NCBI RefSeq assembly: GCF_052055585.1
Contig: NZ_CP170485.1
Coordinates: 186,001-250,000, forward strand
DNA: 64,000 nucleotides
Direction of reading: 5' to 3'
Source of the DNA: Oceanicaulis sp052055585
GTDB taxonomy: Bacteria > Pseudomonadota > Alphaproteobacteria > Caulobacterales > Maricaulaceae
Position numbers and translations under genes: made by a program. Shown here in pieces: positions 53,584 through 62,464 of the stretch. How positions within the stretch are numbered: position 1 is the first letter of the stretch; every line of letters begins with the position of its first letter. A model generated the notes under the pieces. The model was given only the letters and a program-made list of their open reading frames with translations, made no database searches and was not told where the DNA came from.

Positions 53584-55107
53584 ATGTCTGCAAACGTTTC
53601 AACGCCTGTCGAGGCGGATCTTGATGTGCTGATCGTCGGGGCCGGCCTGTCCGGCGTCGGCGCCGCCTGGCACTTGCAGCACCGCTGCCCGGACCAGTCC
53701 TATCTGATCCTTGAATCGCGCGAGAGCCTTGGGGGGACGTGGGATCTGTTCCGCTATCCCGGCATCCGCTCGGACAGCGACATGTACACGTTTGGCTATG
53801 CGTTCCGGCCCTGGACGGATGGCAAGGTGTTCGCCGACGGCCCGTCCATCCGTGACTATGTCAACGATACCGCCGAGGAGGCGGGGATCGCGCAGAACAT
53901 CCGCTATCAGCACAAGGTGGTGGGCGCACACTGGAGCACCGAGGACGCCCGCTGGACCATTGAAGCTGCGGTGGGCGAGAGCGGCGCCATCAAACGCTAT
54001 ACCGCGAAGTTCGTGTTCCTGTGTTCGGGCTATTATCGCTATGACCGTGGCTACATGCCCGATTTTCCCGGCATGGCGGACTTCAAGGGCGATGTGATCC
54101 ATCCCCAGCTCTGGCCTGAAGGCTATGACTATTCCGGCAAGCGGGTGGTGGTGATCGGCTCGGGCGCGACGGCGGTGACGCTGGTGCCCGCCATGTCGGA
54201 CAAGGCGAGCCATGTCACCATGCTGCAGCGCTCGCCCACTTATATCGCGGCGCGGCCGTCCGTGGACAAGACAGCGGATTTCCTGCGCAAGGTCCTGCCC
54301 GCCAAGAGCGCCTATGGCCTGACGCGGATCAAGAATGTGCTGCAGGCGATCCTGATCTTCCAGATGTCACGCCGCTGGCCAGACTTTGTGAAGAAGGGCG
54401 TGCTCAAGGCCATACAGGACCACCTGGGCGAGGACTTTGACGTCGAGAAGCATTTCTCGCCCAGCTACCGGCCCTGGGACCAACGCTTCTGCCTGGCGCC
54501 GGAGGGCGATTTCTTCGACGTTCTGAAATCGGGTGAGGCCTCGATCGTCACCGACCAGATCGAGCGCTTTACCGAAAACGGCATCCTTCTGAAATCGGGT
54601 GAGACGCTGGAGGCTGATCTCATCATCCCCGCCACCGGGCTTGAAATGCAGGTGGGCGGCGGCATGGATATCAGCGTGGATGGCCAGCCTTTCGTCGCGC
54701 CCGACCATGTCACCTATCGCGGCATGATGTTGTCGGACGTGCCCAATCTGGCGCTGGCCTTCGGCTACACCAATGCCTCCTGGACGCTGAAGGTGGATCT
54801 GACCGCCGAGCGGGTCTGCCGTCTGATCAATCACATGAAGACGCGCAATCTTGATTATGTCGTGCCGACCCCGCCGGCTGATCTTGAAACCCTGCCGCTG
54901 CTCGACTTCTCCTCAGGCTATGTCCAGCGCGCCCTGCCGACCCTGCCGCGACAGGGGGCGACGCCGCCCTGGCGGACCTATCAGAACTATCTGCAGGACA
55001 TGTTCGCTATCCGCTATGGCAAGCTTGAGGACGGTCATGTGCGCTTCGGCACAGCGGGCGATCAGGTCTTCAACCAGAACGCCCCGCTGACAGAGGCGGC
55101 GGAGTAG
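53584..55107 (+). CDS. flavin-containing Baeyer-Villiger-type monooxygenase
   Basis: A 507 aa FAD- and NADPH-dependent monooxygenase. It has FAD motif GAGLSG (19-24), ESRESLGGTWDLFRYPGIRSD, the BVMO fingerprint FxGxxxHxxxWP as FKGDVIHPQLWP (167-178), and a second Rossmann motif VIGSGATAVT near 194. The sequence resembles the EthA-like subgroup of BVMOs, which oxidise ketones to esters. The substrate is unknown. Clear upstream control by a perfect palindrome; GGGGAGGAAGAC precedes the ATG. The esterase upstream could hydrolyse the ester product (inference). The stop is 3 bp from the convergent DUF1254 gene. Confidence 0.93.
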   Translation: MSANVSTPVEADLDVLIVGAGLSGVGAAWHLQHRCPDQSYLILESRESLGGTWDLFRYPGIRSDSDMYTFGYAFRPWTDGKVFADGPSIRDYVNDTAEEAGIAQNIRYQHKVVGAHWSTEDARWTIEAAVGESGAIKRYTAKFVFLCSGYYRYDRGYMPDFPGMADFKGDVIHPQLWPEGYDYSGKRVVVIGSGATAVTLVPAMSDKASHVTMLQRSPTYIAARPSVDKTADFLRKVLPAKSAYGLTRIKNVLQAILIFQMSRRWPDFVKKGVLKAIQDHLGEDFDVEKHFSPSYRPWDQRFCLAPEGDFFDVLKSGEASIVTDQIERFTENGILLKSGETLEADLIIPATGLEMQVGGGMDISVDGQPFVAPDHVTYRGMMLSDVPNLALAFGYTNASWTLKVDLTAERVCRLINHMKTRNLDYVVPTPPADLETLPLLDFSSGYVQRALPTLPRQGATPPWRTYQNYLQDMFAIRYGKLEDGHVRFGTAGDQVFNQNAPLTEAAE

Positions 55108-55110
55108 GCG

Positions 55111-56463
55111 CTAGTCCAAGCGCCTCACAGGCGGCATCTCCCACGCGCCGGACAGGGCTGAGGACTGGGGCGAATAGAGCCGTGCTGTGATCGCGAAGGG
55201 CTCGCCCTGGGGAATGGGCAGCCAGTTTCTTGTGTCGCCTTCTGGCGGGTGCGCGCTGAATGTCAGTGTCAATCCGCCATCAGGGTCATAGGCCAGATCG
55301 GACTGGCCATGGATCATGCGGCGTTCGTCCGGCGCATCCATAATCAGATAGCCTTCGGCGTCATAAACGGTGACGGACCAGAATGCGTCCACGGGTGGAA
55401 GCTGGTCAGGCTCGAACCGAATCTCATAGCGGTTGTCGCCGTTCAGGGGCGCGCCCTCACTGTCGATATCGGTATTGGGATAGATGGCGTCCTCGGCCCT
55501 GTTGGCGCCCAGCCCGATCACCGCGACACCCGCGCGCAAGGCGTAGTCCTCGCCATAAACGCCAATGCCTTCGCGCAGGGTGCGCCAGTTGGTGGGGCCG
55601 TAGGGGCGGTTGCGCAGCCCGTCCTGAAGTCGCTGTCTTGCGATCTCCACACCCTTGTTGATGGCCCATTGCGCCAGCGGTCCGGTCTCGGCGTCCTCCG
55701 CGCCATATCCCAGAGGTCGAAGCGTGTCGCGGGCTTCGGGGTCCGAAGATGTGGCTTCCAAAATCGCCGCCATGCGCGTGAAGAAGGTCTCCGCGCTCAT
55801 CTCCGCCACATGATGCGGCGGCAGGTCCGGGATCGATTCCTGGGGCGCGATCGCTCGTCCGCCTGACAGGCGGACGCCATCCTGCAGGGCATGGATAGGA
55901 GCCAGCGGTTCATCCGGCGCGAGGGCGATGCGTCCGATCAGCCACGCTGTCCGGGTTGGAACCCGCATCGTTCGACTGTCGGAGCCTGCGTCATCCACAG
56001 GGGTGTCCGGACCTGCAATCCGCACCTCCAGCGGGCCAGACCCGTCAACGCGCTGGCTGGGAGCGCCCGCCACGACGGTCCAGGCGTCGAGCACCTGAAA
56101 CATCCAGTCGCGTTCGCCGAAATCCGGCAGGCTGAGGACGACGGGGCCCTCGGAGAGGTCGAGAAAGGCGAGGGTGTAAAGCGTGTCCAGATTGGGCCGC
56201 ACCACCAGCCGGTCTTCGGGGGCCGGACGCTCGCGCCGATGATACAGCGTATTGACCGCCGGCGCTTCGCTGCGCGCCAGAAGCGCCTGCCGGGTCACAT
56301 CGGTGAGCACGAGCGGGTAGCCATAGACGTAGGTCTGGCCTGATCGCTCGGCGAGGGCGCGAAGGCCCAGATCGTCCGGATTGCGGGTGAGCGCTGGCCA
56401 GAGCGCGGCCAGCATCAGTCCTATGACGCAGATCAATGCTGCAAGGATCGCCAGTGGTTTCAT
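55111..56463 (-). CDS. DUF1254/DUF1214 domain-containing protein
   Basis: A 450 aa protein. An N-terminal hydrophobic segment (PLAILAALICVIGLMLAALW) suggests a signal anchor. A DUF1254 region with YVYGYPLVLTDVTRQ, NTLYHRRE and RPNLDTLYTLAFLDLS is followed by a C-terminal DUF1214 region (WSVTVYDAEGYLI, NRYEIRF). The function is unknown; homologues are often annotated as exported proteins of catabolic regions. The ATG at 56463 has GGGAGAGC upstream; an extension to 56523 is rejected because it buries the hydrophobic segment. Convergent with the monooxygenase. Confidence 0.88.
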   Translation of the reverse strand: MKPLAILAALICVIGLMLAALWPALTRNPDDLGLRALAERSGQTYVYGYPLVLTDVTRQALLARSEAPAVNTLYHRRERPAPEDRLVVRPNLDTLYTLAFLDLSEGPVVLSLPDFGERDWMFQVLDAWTVVAGAPSQRVDGSGPLEVRIAGPDTPVDDAGSDSRTMRVPTRTAWLIGRIALAPDEPLAPIHALQDGVRLSGGRAIAPQESIPDLPPHHVAEMSAETFFTRMAAILEATSSDPEARDTLRPLGYGAEDAETGPLAQWAINKGVEIARQRLQDGLRNRPYGPTNWRTLREGIGVYGEDYALRAGVAVIGLGANRAEDAIYPNTDIDSEGAPLNGDNRYEIRFEPDQLPPVDAFWSVTVYDAEGYLIMDAPDERRMIHGQSDLAYDPDGGLTLTFSAHPPEGDTRNWLPIPQGEPFAITARLYSPQSSALSGAWEMPPVRRLD

Positions 56464-56613
56464 GCTCTCCCCCGTCTTTGGTCCGGGCAGCCTTGCCCGG
56501 ATATTCTCAGCGGGCAAGAGCAAGACGGGGTGACAGGGCCGGTCAAAAGCTGGAACATTAGGGCTTAACTAAGCGAGCGCTGACTGAGAGGCGCCGATCA
56601 GAGGGAGGCCGTC

Positions 56614-57693
56614 ATGGGTTGGGCGCTGTCCATCAACAAAGCCGATATTTCCGACGCAAAGCTGGTGAAGGCCGAGCCGCAGCCGCTCGCTGACGGGCAG
56701 GCGCGGTTTGCGATCCGGCGCTTTGCGCTGACGGCGAACAACATCACTTACGCCGCCTTTGGCGCGGCCATGCGCTATTGGGATTTCTACCCGGCTGAGG
56801 ATGGCTCGGGCCGGCTTCCGGTCTGGGGTTTTGCGGACGTGGTCGAGACCAGGGCGGCCGGTCTTGAGGTGGGCGAGCGGGTTTATGGCTATTGGCCGGC
56901 CGCCGATGAGGTCGTGCTCAGCGTGGACGCGGTCAAGCCGGGCTCCTTCTTGGAAGTCTCGCCCCATCGCGCCGAGCTGGCGGGCGCCTATAACCGCTAT
57001 GTGCGCTGCAAGTCCGATCCGGGCTATGCGCCCGAGCGCGAAGCCGCCCAGATGGTGCTGCAGCCGCTGTTCATCACGTCCTTCCTGATCGATCTGCATC
57101 TCCGCGATCATGATTTTATGGGCGCGGGGCAAGTCACGCTCACCAGCGCCTCGTCCAAGACCGCGCTGGCGCTGGCGCATCTGCTGCACGCCAATCCGCC
57201 TGAAGGGGTGAAGATCGAGGCGCTCACATCCGAACGCAACACCGGGTTCGTGAAGGCCACGGGCTATTATGATGTCATCAGCACCTATGACGAGATCACC
57301 GGTTTCAAACCCGAACCGCGTCGACTGGTCGTGGATTTCGCTGGTGATTCCAAGGTGAACACCGCGATCCATGAGACGCTGGCCGATAATCTCATCGGCA
57401 ATATCCGTGTGGGCGGCGCCCATTGGGAAAACTCCGCCCCGCCTGGCGCCATGCCGGGACCCAAGCCGGTCTTCTTCTTTGCGCCTGATCATGTGCGCGA
57501 CCGGATGAAAGCCTGGGGCGGCGAGGAATTCGGTCGCCGTTATGGCGCAGCCTGGATGGGCTTCGTCGAAGCGGGCCAGAAACTCTTCACCGAAGAGGAA
57601 TTTGACGGCGGCGACGGCGCGCTCAAGGCCTATGACGCCCTGATTGCGGGCAATTTTGATGCGTCAGCAGCAATGACGGTCAAGGCGGGGTGA
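56614..57693 (+). CDS. DUF2855 family protein (MDR-like)
   Basis: A 359 aa protein of the DUF2855 family. Its fold resembles medium-chain dehydrogenase/reductases: LPVWGFADVVETRAAGLEVGERVYGYWP matches the catalytic domain and VTLTSASSKTALALAHLL the cofactor domain. No zinc ligands are evident. The function is unknown; homologues are found beside hydrolases and dehydrogenases. The ATG at 56614 has GGGAGG 7 nt upstream. A repeat-type hairpin follows its stop. Confidence 0.85.
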   Translation: MGWALSINKADISDAKLVKAEPQPLADGQARFAIRRFALTANNITYAAFGAAMRYWDFYPAEDGSGRLPVWGFADVVETRAAGLEVGERVYGYWPAADEVVLSVDAVKPGSFLEVSPHRAELAGAYNRYVRCKSDPGYAPEREAAQMVLQPLFITSFLIDLHLRDHDFMGAGQVTLTSASSKTALALAHLLHANPPEGVKIEALTSERNTGFVKATGYYDVISTYDEITGFKPEPRRLVVDFAGDSKVNTAIHETLADNLIGNIRVGGAHWENSAPPGAMPGPKPVFFFAPDHVRDRMKAWGGEEFGRRYGAAWMGFVEAGQKLFTEEEFDGGDGALKAYDALIAGNFDASAAMTVKAG

Positions 57694-57696
57694 AAG

Positions 57697-57806
57697 CCTG
57701 AAGTCCCGGGCGAGCGTAGCGAAGACCCGGGGCCTCCTCCGTTTAGGGCGCCTCATGCTGACATAGGCCCCGGCTCAGTGCTGCGCTTGGCCGGGGTTTC
57801 AATACT
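57697..57806. repeat. intergenic palindromic repeat, copy B
   Basis: A second copy of the element at 29922-30027: TCCCGGGCGAGCG...GACCCGGGG, then GGCCCCGGCTC and GGCCGGGGTTTCA-TACTT. It lies between the convergent DUF2855 and ABC-F stops. Confidence 0.65.
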
Positions 57807-57815
57807 TGAAGAGGC

Positions 57816-59627
57816 CTAGCCCCCCTCGATCTCCTCGCGGAGCATTTCAAGTTCCAGCCAGCGTTCTTCCTTGGCGGCCTTGTCGTCTGTCAGGCGGGCA
57901 TGCTCTTTCGTCGCCGCGTTGAAGCGCTCGGGGTTTTTCGTAAAGAGCGTCGGGTCGGCCAGCTCGGTTTCGAGCTTGGCCAGCGTCGCCTCGATCTTCT
58001 CGATCTCGCCGGGCAGGGTTTCCAGCGCGTGCTTGTCCTTGAAGCTGAGCTTGCCTGAGGATTTGTTCTTCGGCTTCTCGCCCTTGGGCTTGCTGGCGGC
58101 TTTTTCGGCCTTCTCGGCGGCCTTGCGCGCTTTTACGCCTTCCCCGCGCTGGGCGACCATGTCCGAATACCCACCCGCATAGACGCGCCAGACCCCGTCC
58201 TCTTCCCAGGCGATGGTGGCGGTGGCGGTGCGATCGATGAAGTCCCGGTCATGGCTCACCAGAAGCGCGGTGCCATTATAGTCCGCGATCAGCTCTTCCA
58301 GCAGATCCAGCGTCTCAAGATCGAGATCGTTGGTCGGTTCGTCGAGCACCAGAAGGTTGGACGGCAGGGCCAGCGCCCGCGCCAGCATCAGACGGGCGCG
58401 TTCCCCGCCAGACAGGGCGTGAACGGGCGTGCGGGCCTGTTCGGGGCTGAACAGGAAGTCCTTCATATAGGCCTGAACATGCTTGACGATCCCGGCGACC
58501 TCGACCCGCTCGCCGCCGCCCGGCGCGATGGCCTCGGTGACGGTCCAGTCGGGTTTTAACGCGGCGCGGCGCTGATCCAGGCTCGCAATCTCCAGATTGG
58601 TGCCCAGCTTCACCGTGCCGGCATCGGGTTCGATCTGGCCGGTCAGAACCTTGATCATCGTGGTCTTGCCCGCGCCATTGGGGCCCACCAGCGCGATGCG
58701 GTCACCGCGTCCGATCTTGATGGAGAGGTCAGAGAAGATCGGGCGGCCGTCATAGCTCTTGCTGACGTTCTCCGCCTCGATAACGCTCTTGCCGGAGCGG
58801 TCCGCTTCGCTGACGGACAGGCTGGCCGCGCCTTGCGGTCCGCGCCAGTTCTTCAGGTCCGACTTCATCGCCTGAAGCTCGCCCACCCGGCGCACATTGC
58901 GCTTGCGGCGGGCGGTGACGCCATAGCGCATCCAGTCCTCTTCGCGCGCAATCTGGCGTTCGAGCTTGTGGCGCTCCTGCGCCTCGGCCTCGAACACTTC
59001 ATCGCGCCAGGCCTCGAAATGGGCAAAGCCGCGATCGAGCCGGCGGGTCTGGCCGCGATCAATCCAGATCGTCTGACGCGTCAGGTTTTCCAGAAACCGC
59101 CGGTCGTGGCTGATCAGCACCAGCGCGCCGCGATGGCTGTTGAGCTCGCTTTCCAGCCACTCAATCGCGGGCAGGTCGAGGTGGTTGGTCGGCTCATCGA
59201 GCAGCAGGATGTCGGGCTGCGGCGCGAGGGTCCGCGCGAGCGCCGCTCTTCGGGCTTCACCGCCAGAGAGAGTCGCCGGGTCCGCATCGGGATCAAGGCC
59301 CAGATGTTCGGCGAGATAATCGGCGCGATAGGCGTCGTCGCCCGGCGCCAGCCCGTCGCGGATATAGGCGATGACGCTGTCATAGCCGGTCAGGTCCGGT
59401 TCTTGGGGCAGATAGCGCAGGGTCGAGCCGGGATGGACGAAACGCTCGCCGCTATCGGCCTCGATGATCCCGGCGGCGATTTTCAGGAAGGAGGATTTGC
59501 CTGATCCGTTCCGGCCCACAAGGCCAATGCGTTCATTCTCGCGCACGATCAGATCGGCGCCGGTGAGCAGCGGGGTCGCGCCAAAAGTCAGGCGCGTATC
59601 GGTCAGGGTCAGAAGCGGTGCAGACAT
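57816..59627 (-). CDS. ABC-F family ATPase (Uup-like)
   Basis: A 603 aa protein with two ABC domains and no membrane segments. Walker A motifs are GRNGSGKSS near residue 40 and GPNGAGKTT near 330; signature motifs are LSGGEARR and LSGGERAR; each domain has a LLLDEPTNHLD/LVLDEPTNDLD type Walker B. The linker of about 80 residues is rich in charged helix, and the C-terminal tail from about 505 is lysine/glutamate-rich coiled coil as in Uup. ABC-F proteins act on ribosomes rather than transport. The start ATG lacks a strong ribosome site. Confidence 0.94.
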   Translation of the reverse strand: MSAPLLTLTDTRLTFGATPLLTGADLIVRENERIGLVGRNGSGKSSFLKIAAGIIEADSGERFVHPGSTLRYLPQEPDLTGYDSVIAYIRDGLAPGDDAYRADYLAEHLGLDPDADPATLSGGEARRAALARTLAPQPDILLLDEPTNHLDLPAIEWLESELNSHRGALVLISHDRRFLENLTRQTIWIDRGQTRRLDRGFAHFEAWRDEVFEAEAQERHKLERQIAREEDWMRYGVTARRKRNVRRVGELQAMKSDLKNWRGPQGAASLSVSEADRSGKSVIEAENVSKSYDGRPIFSDLSIKIGRGDRIALVGPNGAGKTTMIKVLTGQIEPDAGTVKLGTNLEIASLDQRRAALKPDWTVTEAIAPGGGERVEVAGIVKHVQAYMKDFLFSPEQARTPVHALSGGERARLMLARALALPSNLLVLDEPTNDLDLETLDLLEELIADYNGTALLVSHDRDFIDRTATATIAWEEDGVWRVYAGGYSDMVAQRGEGVKARKAAEKAEKAASKPKGEKPKNKSSGKLSFKDKHALETLPGEIEKIEATLAKLETELADPTLFTKNPERFNAATKEHARLTDDKAAKEERWLELEMLREEIEGG

Positions 59628-59847
59628 GGATTAGCCGTTAGCCGAGCGCCGGGGCGCTGTCACCCTTGCTGATCACGCTGGGCAGTCTCTGGCGCAAGGA
59701 AGTCGCAAAAATAATGAAAAGAAAAATTCATATAAAAATTCTAGATTTGTAAAAACCTATAAGAAAATAACGGCAAAACGGGTTCATTGGATTCGGTTTA
59801 GATAATCCGGTATAAGTATTCAAAATGGAAGCTGGGTGAGAGAGCTC

Positions 59848-60465
59848 ATGAAATCAGAAAATGAGATTCTAGATCGAATTTACAATTTGAGTGGCGATCC
59901 TGAAGAAACGCGGGATGCTTACAAGGACTGGGCCGAAAGGTACGATGACGATACGGTTGAGGGTATGGGCTATGTGGCTCCGGCTGTCGCCAGCGACAAG
60001 CTGAGCGCGCTCTTGCCTGATACCTCCATTCGCATACTGGATGCCGGTTGCGGCACCGGCCTTGCGGGGGTGGAGCTCAACAAGCGCGGTTATCAGAATG
60101 TGGACGGAATGGATCTGTCACCTGACATGCTGGCAATGGCGCGCCGGAAAGAGGTCTATGACGATCTGCGCGAAGCGGACATGACCGAAACGCTCGACTA
60201 TCCTGACAACGCCTATGACGCGATCATCTGCGTCGGCGCGTTCACCCATGCCCATGTGGGCCCGAAAGGCTTTGACGAGCTGGTGCGCATCACCCGCCCG
60301 GGCGGCGCCATTGTCGCCACCGTGCATGAAGATGTCTGGGACGCGGACAAGTACGCCGACTATCTCAGGAAACTTGAGGCGTCGGGCAAGGCGAAGATCC
60401 GCGAAGCGGACGAGGCGGATTATCACATCAACAAGTGCCGGCTTGTGGTGCTGGAGCCGGTCTAG
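59848..60465 (+). CDS. class I SAM-dependent methyltransferase (METTL27-like)
   Basis: A methyltransferase of about 205 aa. Motif I is LDAGCGTGLAGVEL. It is followed by VDGMDLSPDMLAMAR and the catalytic-domain segments YDAIICVGAFTHAHVGP and RPGGAIVATVHEDVW. It resembles the METTL27/WBSCR27 group (YDDDTVEGMGYVAP start). The substrate is unknown. The start may be the ATG at 59848 or a GTG at 59836. The upstream 150 bp and the first about 20 codons are strikingly AT-rich (see findings); the rest is typical. Convergent with an Lrp gene, stops 3 bp apart. Confidence 0.82.
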   Translation: MKSENEILDRIYNLSGDPEETRDAYKDWAERYDDDTVEGMGYVAPAVASDKLSALLPDTSIRILDAGCGTGLAGVELNKRGYQNVDGMDLSPDMLAMARRKEVYDDLREADMTETLDYPDNAYDAIICVGAFTHAHVGPKGFDELVRITRPGGAIVATVHEDVWDADKYADYLRKLEASGKAKIREADEADYHINKCRLVVLEPV

Positions 60466-60468
60466 ACT

Positions 60469-60924
60469 CTATTCGAGTGGCAATGCTGGTGTGCGTTTGA
60501 CCGTGCCGAAAGCAAAGCTGGTCTCGATGCCGGCGATGCCGGGCACGGGATGCAGGCGCTCGCGCATGAAACGCTCATAGCCCGACTGGCTGTCCACCAC
60601 GACCTGCAACAGATAATCCTCGGCGCCCGAAGTGAGGTGGCATTCCAGCACTTCATCCAGACGGAGGATCGCTTTTTCGAAGGCCGCCACAGTCGCTGGC
60701 GCGTGATTGGCGAGCTTGATCCTGAGAAAGGCCGTGATCGGCAAGCCCGCCTTGTCGCGATCCAGGATCGCCGCATAGCCGGTGATCAGCCCGCTGTCTT
60801 CAAGCGTGCGGACGCGCCGTAAACAGGGCGAGGGCGACAGGCCGATCCGGTCCGCCAGGGCCTGATTGGTGATGCGCCCGTCTTGCTGAAGGGCGGTGAG
60901 AAGGCGTCGATCCGTGCTGTCCAT
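60469..60924 (-). CDS. Lrp/AsnC family regulator (MdeR-like)
   Basis: A 151 aa Lrp/AsnC protein. An N-terminal HTH (RRLLTALQQDGRITNQALAD... LSPSPCLRRVRTLE) is followed by a C-terminal RAM/ACT-like ligand domain (PITAFLRIKLANH..., VLECHLTSGAEDYLLQV). It is divergent from a methionine gamma-lyase gene with a perfect 19 bp palindrome between. In Pseudomonas putida the mdeR-mdeA pair has this arrangement, so a role in methionine-responsive control of the lyase is likely. Confidence 0.9.
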   Translation of the reverse strand: MDSTDRRLLTALQQDGRITNQALADRIGLSPSPCLRRVRTLEDSGLITGYAAILDRDKAGLPITAFLRIKLANHAPATVAAFEKAILRLDEVLECHLTSGAEDYLLQVVVDSQSGYERFMRERLHPVPGIAGIETSFAFGTVKRTPALPLE

Positions 60925-60932
60925 GCGCCAAT

Positions 60933-60951
60933 ATTAGCAGATTCTGCTAAT
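60933..60951. promoter_or_regulatory. Lrp-type operator ATTAGCAG-N3-CTGCTAAT
   Basis: A perfect 8-3-8 palindrome located 9 nt before the regulator's start codon and 85 nt before the lyase start. It lies in the divergent promoter region of the Lrp regulator and the methionine gamma-lyase. Confidence 0.7.
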
Positions 60952-61036
60952 CCGGCTACAGTCGGGGCTGAAATGGCAAGCCTCTGCTCCGACTTCGCGC
61001 GTATTCTGTCCTCCGTCAGTCAGGGAGGACGACGAC

Positions 61037-62236
61037 GTGGACGGATCAGCGCCAATCACTCGCAAATCCGGTTTCTCCACCCGCGCCATTCATGCGGGTT
61101 ATGAACCGGCCAAAGAAGGGGGTGCGCTGGTCCCTCCGCTCCATCTGTCCTCGACCTTCGCCTTTGAAACGGTCGAGGATGCGGGCGCGGCCTTTGCTGG
61201 CGAGCAGCCCGCCCATTTCTACACCCGCATCTCCAACCCCACGCTTGATCTTCTGGAGCGCCGCATCGCTGACCTTGAGGGCGCGGAAGCGGGCGTCAGC
61301 TTCGGCTCCGGCATGGGCGCGATCACGTCCGTGCTGTGGAGCTTGCTGGAGCCGGGCGACGAGATTCTCGCCGACAAGACGCTGTATGGCTGCACTTTCG
61401 CCTTCCTCAATCACGGGCTGTCGCGCTTCGGGATCAAGGTGCGCCATGTGGATATGAGCGATATTGACGCCGTGATCTCAGCGCTCAGCGCGAAGACCCG
61501 CGTTGTGTATTTCGAGACGCCGGCGAACCCGACCATGAAGCTGGTGGACATCGCCGCCGTCGCGGCCGTGGCGCGGGCGCATGGCGCGCTGTGTGTGGTC
61601 GACAACACCTACGCCACGCCGCTGATCACGCGCCCGATTGAGCGCGGCGCGGACGTGGTGGTGCATTCGGCGACGAAATATCTCGGTGGTCATGGCGACC
61701 TTGTCGCCGGGATCGCGGTGGGTTCGGCCGAGGTGATGGAGCGGGTCCGGCTGTACGGGCTCAAGGACATGACCGGCGCGGCGCTGTCGCCCTTTAACGC
61801 CATGCTGATCCTGCGCGGTCTCAAGACCCTGTCCTTGCGTATGGAGCGTCACAGCCAGACCGGCGGCGCTGTGGCGCGCTGGCTTCGGGATCACCTGCAA
61901 GTGCGTGAGGTGGCGTATCCGGGACTGGAAGACGGGCCGCAATACGCGCTCGCCCGCTCCCAGATGCAGCATTTCGGCGGCATGATCGCGTTTGAACTTG
62001 AGGGCGGGTTCGAGGCGGGCGTGCGCATGATGAACGCCATGAAGCTGGCGCTGCGGGCTGTCAGCCTTGGCGATGCTGAAACCCTGGTCCAGCACCCGGC
62101 CTCCATGACCCATTCCGCCTACAGTGCAGACGAACGCGCGCTCTATGGCATTTCGGACGGGTTGGTGCGCCTGTCGGTCGGGCTGGAAGACGCTGACGAT
62201 ATTCTGGGCGATCTTGAGCAGGCCTTGATGGCCTAG
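61037..62236 (+). CDS. mdeA: methionine gamma-lyase
   Basis: A 399 aa PLP enzyme. It has GFSTRAIHAGYEP at the start, YGCTF with Cys119 at the position of the MGL catalytic Cys (absent from cystathionine lyases), and the PLP lysine K214 in SATKYLGGHGD. The C-terminus is DGLVRLSVGLEDADD. It splits methionine into methanethiol, ammonia and 2-ketobutyrate; the latter feeds isoleucine synthesis. The start is a GTG at 61037 with GGGAGG 8 nt upstream; no ATG fits. Control by the divergent Lrp-type regulator is likely. Confidence 0.93.
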   Translation: MDGSAPITRKSGFSTRAIHAGYEPAKEGGALVPPLHLSSTFAFETVEDAGAAFAGEQPAHFYTRISNPTLDLLERRIADLEGAEAGVSFGSGMGAITSVLWSLLEPGDEILADKTLYGCTFAFLNHGLSRFGIKVRHVDMSDIDAVISALSAKTRVVYFETPANPTMKLVDIAAVAAVARAHGALCVVDNTYATPLITRPIERGADVVVHSATKYLGGHGDLVAGIAVGSAEVMERVRLYGLKDMTGAALSPFNAMLILRGLKTLSLRMERHSQTGGAVARWLRDHLQVREVAYPGLEDGPQYALARSQMQHFGGMIAFELEGGFEAGVRMMNAMKLALRAVSLGDAETLVQHPASMTHSAYSADERALYGISDGLVRLSVGLEDADDILGDLEQALMA

Positions 62237-62263
62237 GGTTTCACCTAACCCCTCACTCTCTTT

Positions 62264-62327
62264 CCCCGCGAAGGCGGGGACCCAGAGCGCCCTGTGATCC
62301 CCCGGATCCTGACGTGCGTCAGAATGA
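62264..62327. repeat. intergenic repeat unit C1
   Basis: Begins CCCCGCGAAGGCGGGGACCCA and ends AGAATGAC, with an inner stem TGACG-TGCGTCA. It is the type of short palindromic element scattered in alphaproteobacterial genomes. It directly precedes unit C2. Confidence 0.55.
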
Positions 62328-62348
62328 CGATTGCTATCGCCTCAAACT

Positions 62349-62436
62349 GTCATCCCCCGGCTTGTCCGGGGGACCCATGCCGGTGGGTTTGATCATAGGG
62401 CACGGCATGGATTCACCGGATAAACCGGTGAATGAC
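62349..62436. repeat. intergenic repeat unit C2 with terminal inverted repeats
   Basis: An 88 bp element starting GTCAT and ending ATGAC. It is built of nested palindromes CCCCCGG-cttg-CCGGGGG, CCATGCCG...CGGCATGG and TTCACCGG-ataaa-CCGGTGAA. It could fold into a cruciform and resembles a MITE- or REP-type element. It lies between mdeA and the enoyl-CoA hydratase. Confidence 0.6.
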
Positions 62437-62464
62437 ATTGAAAAGTGAGTGAACTCCCGGCCCC

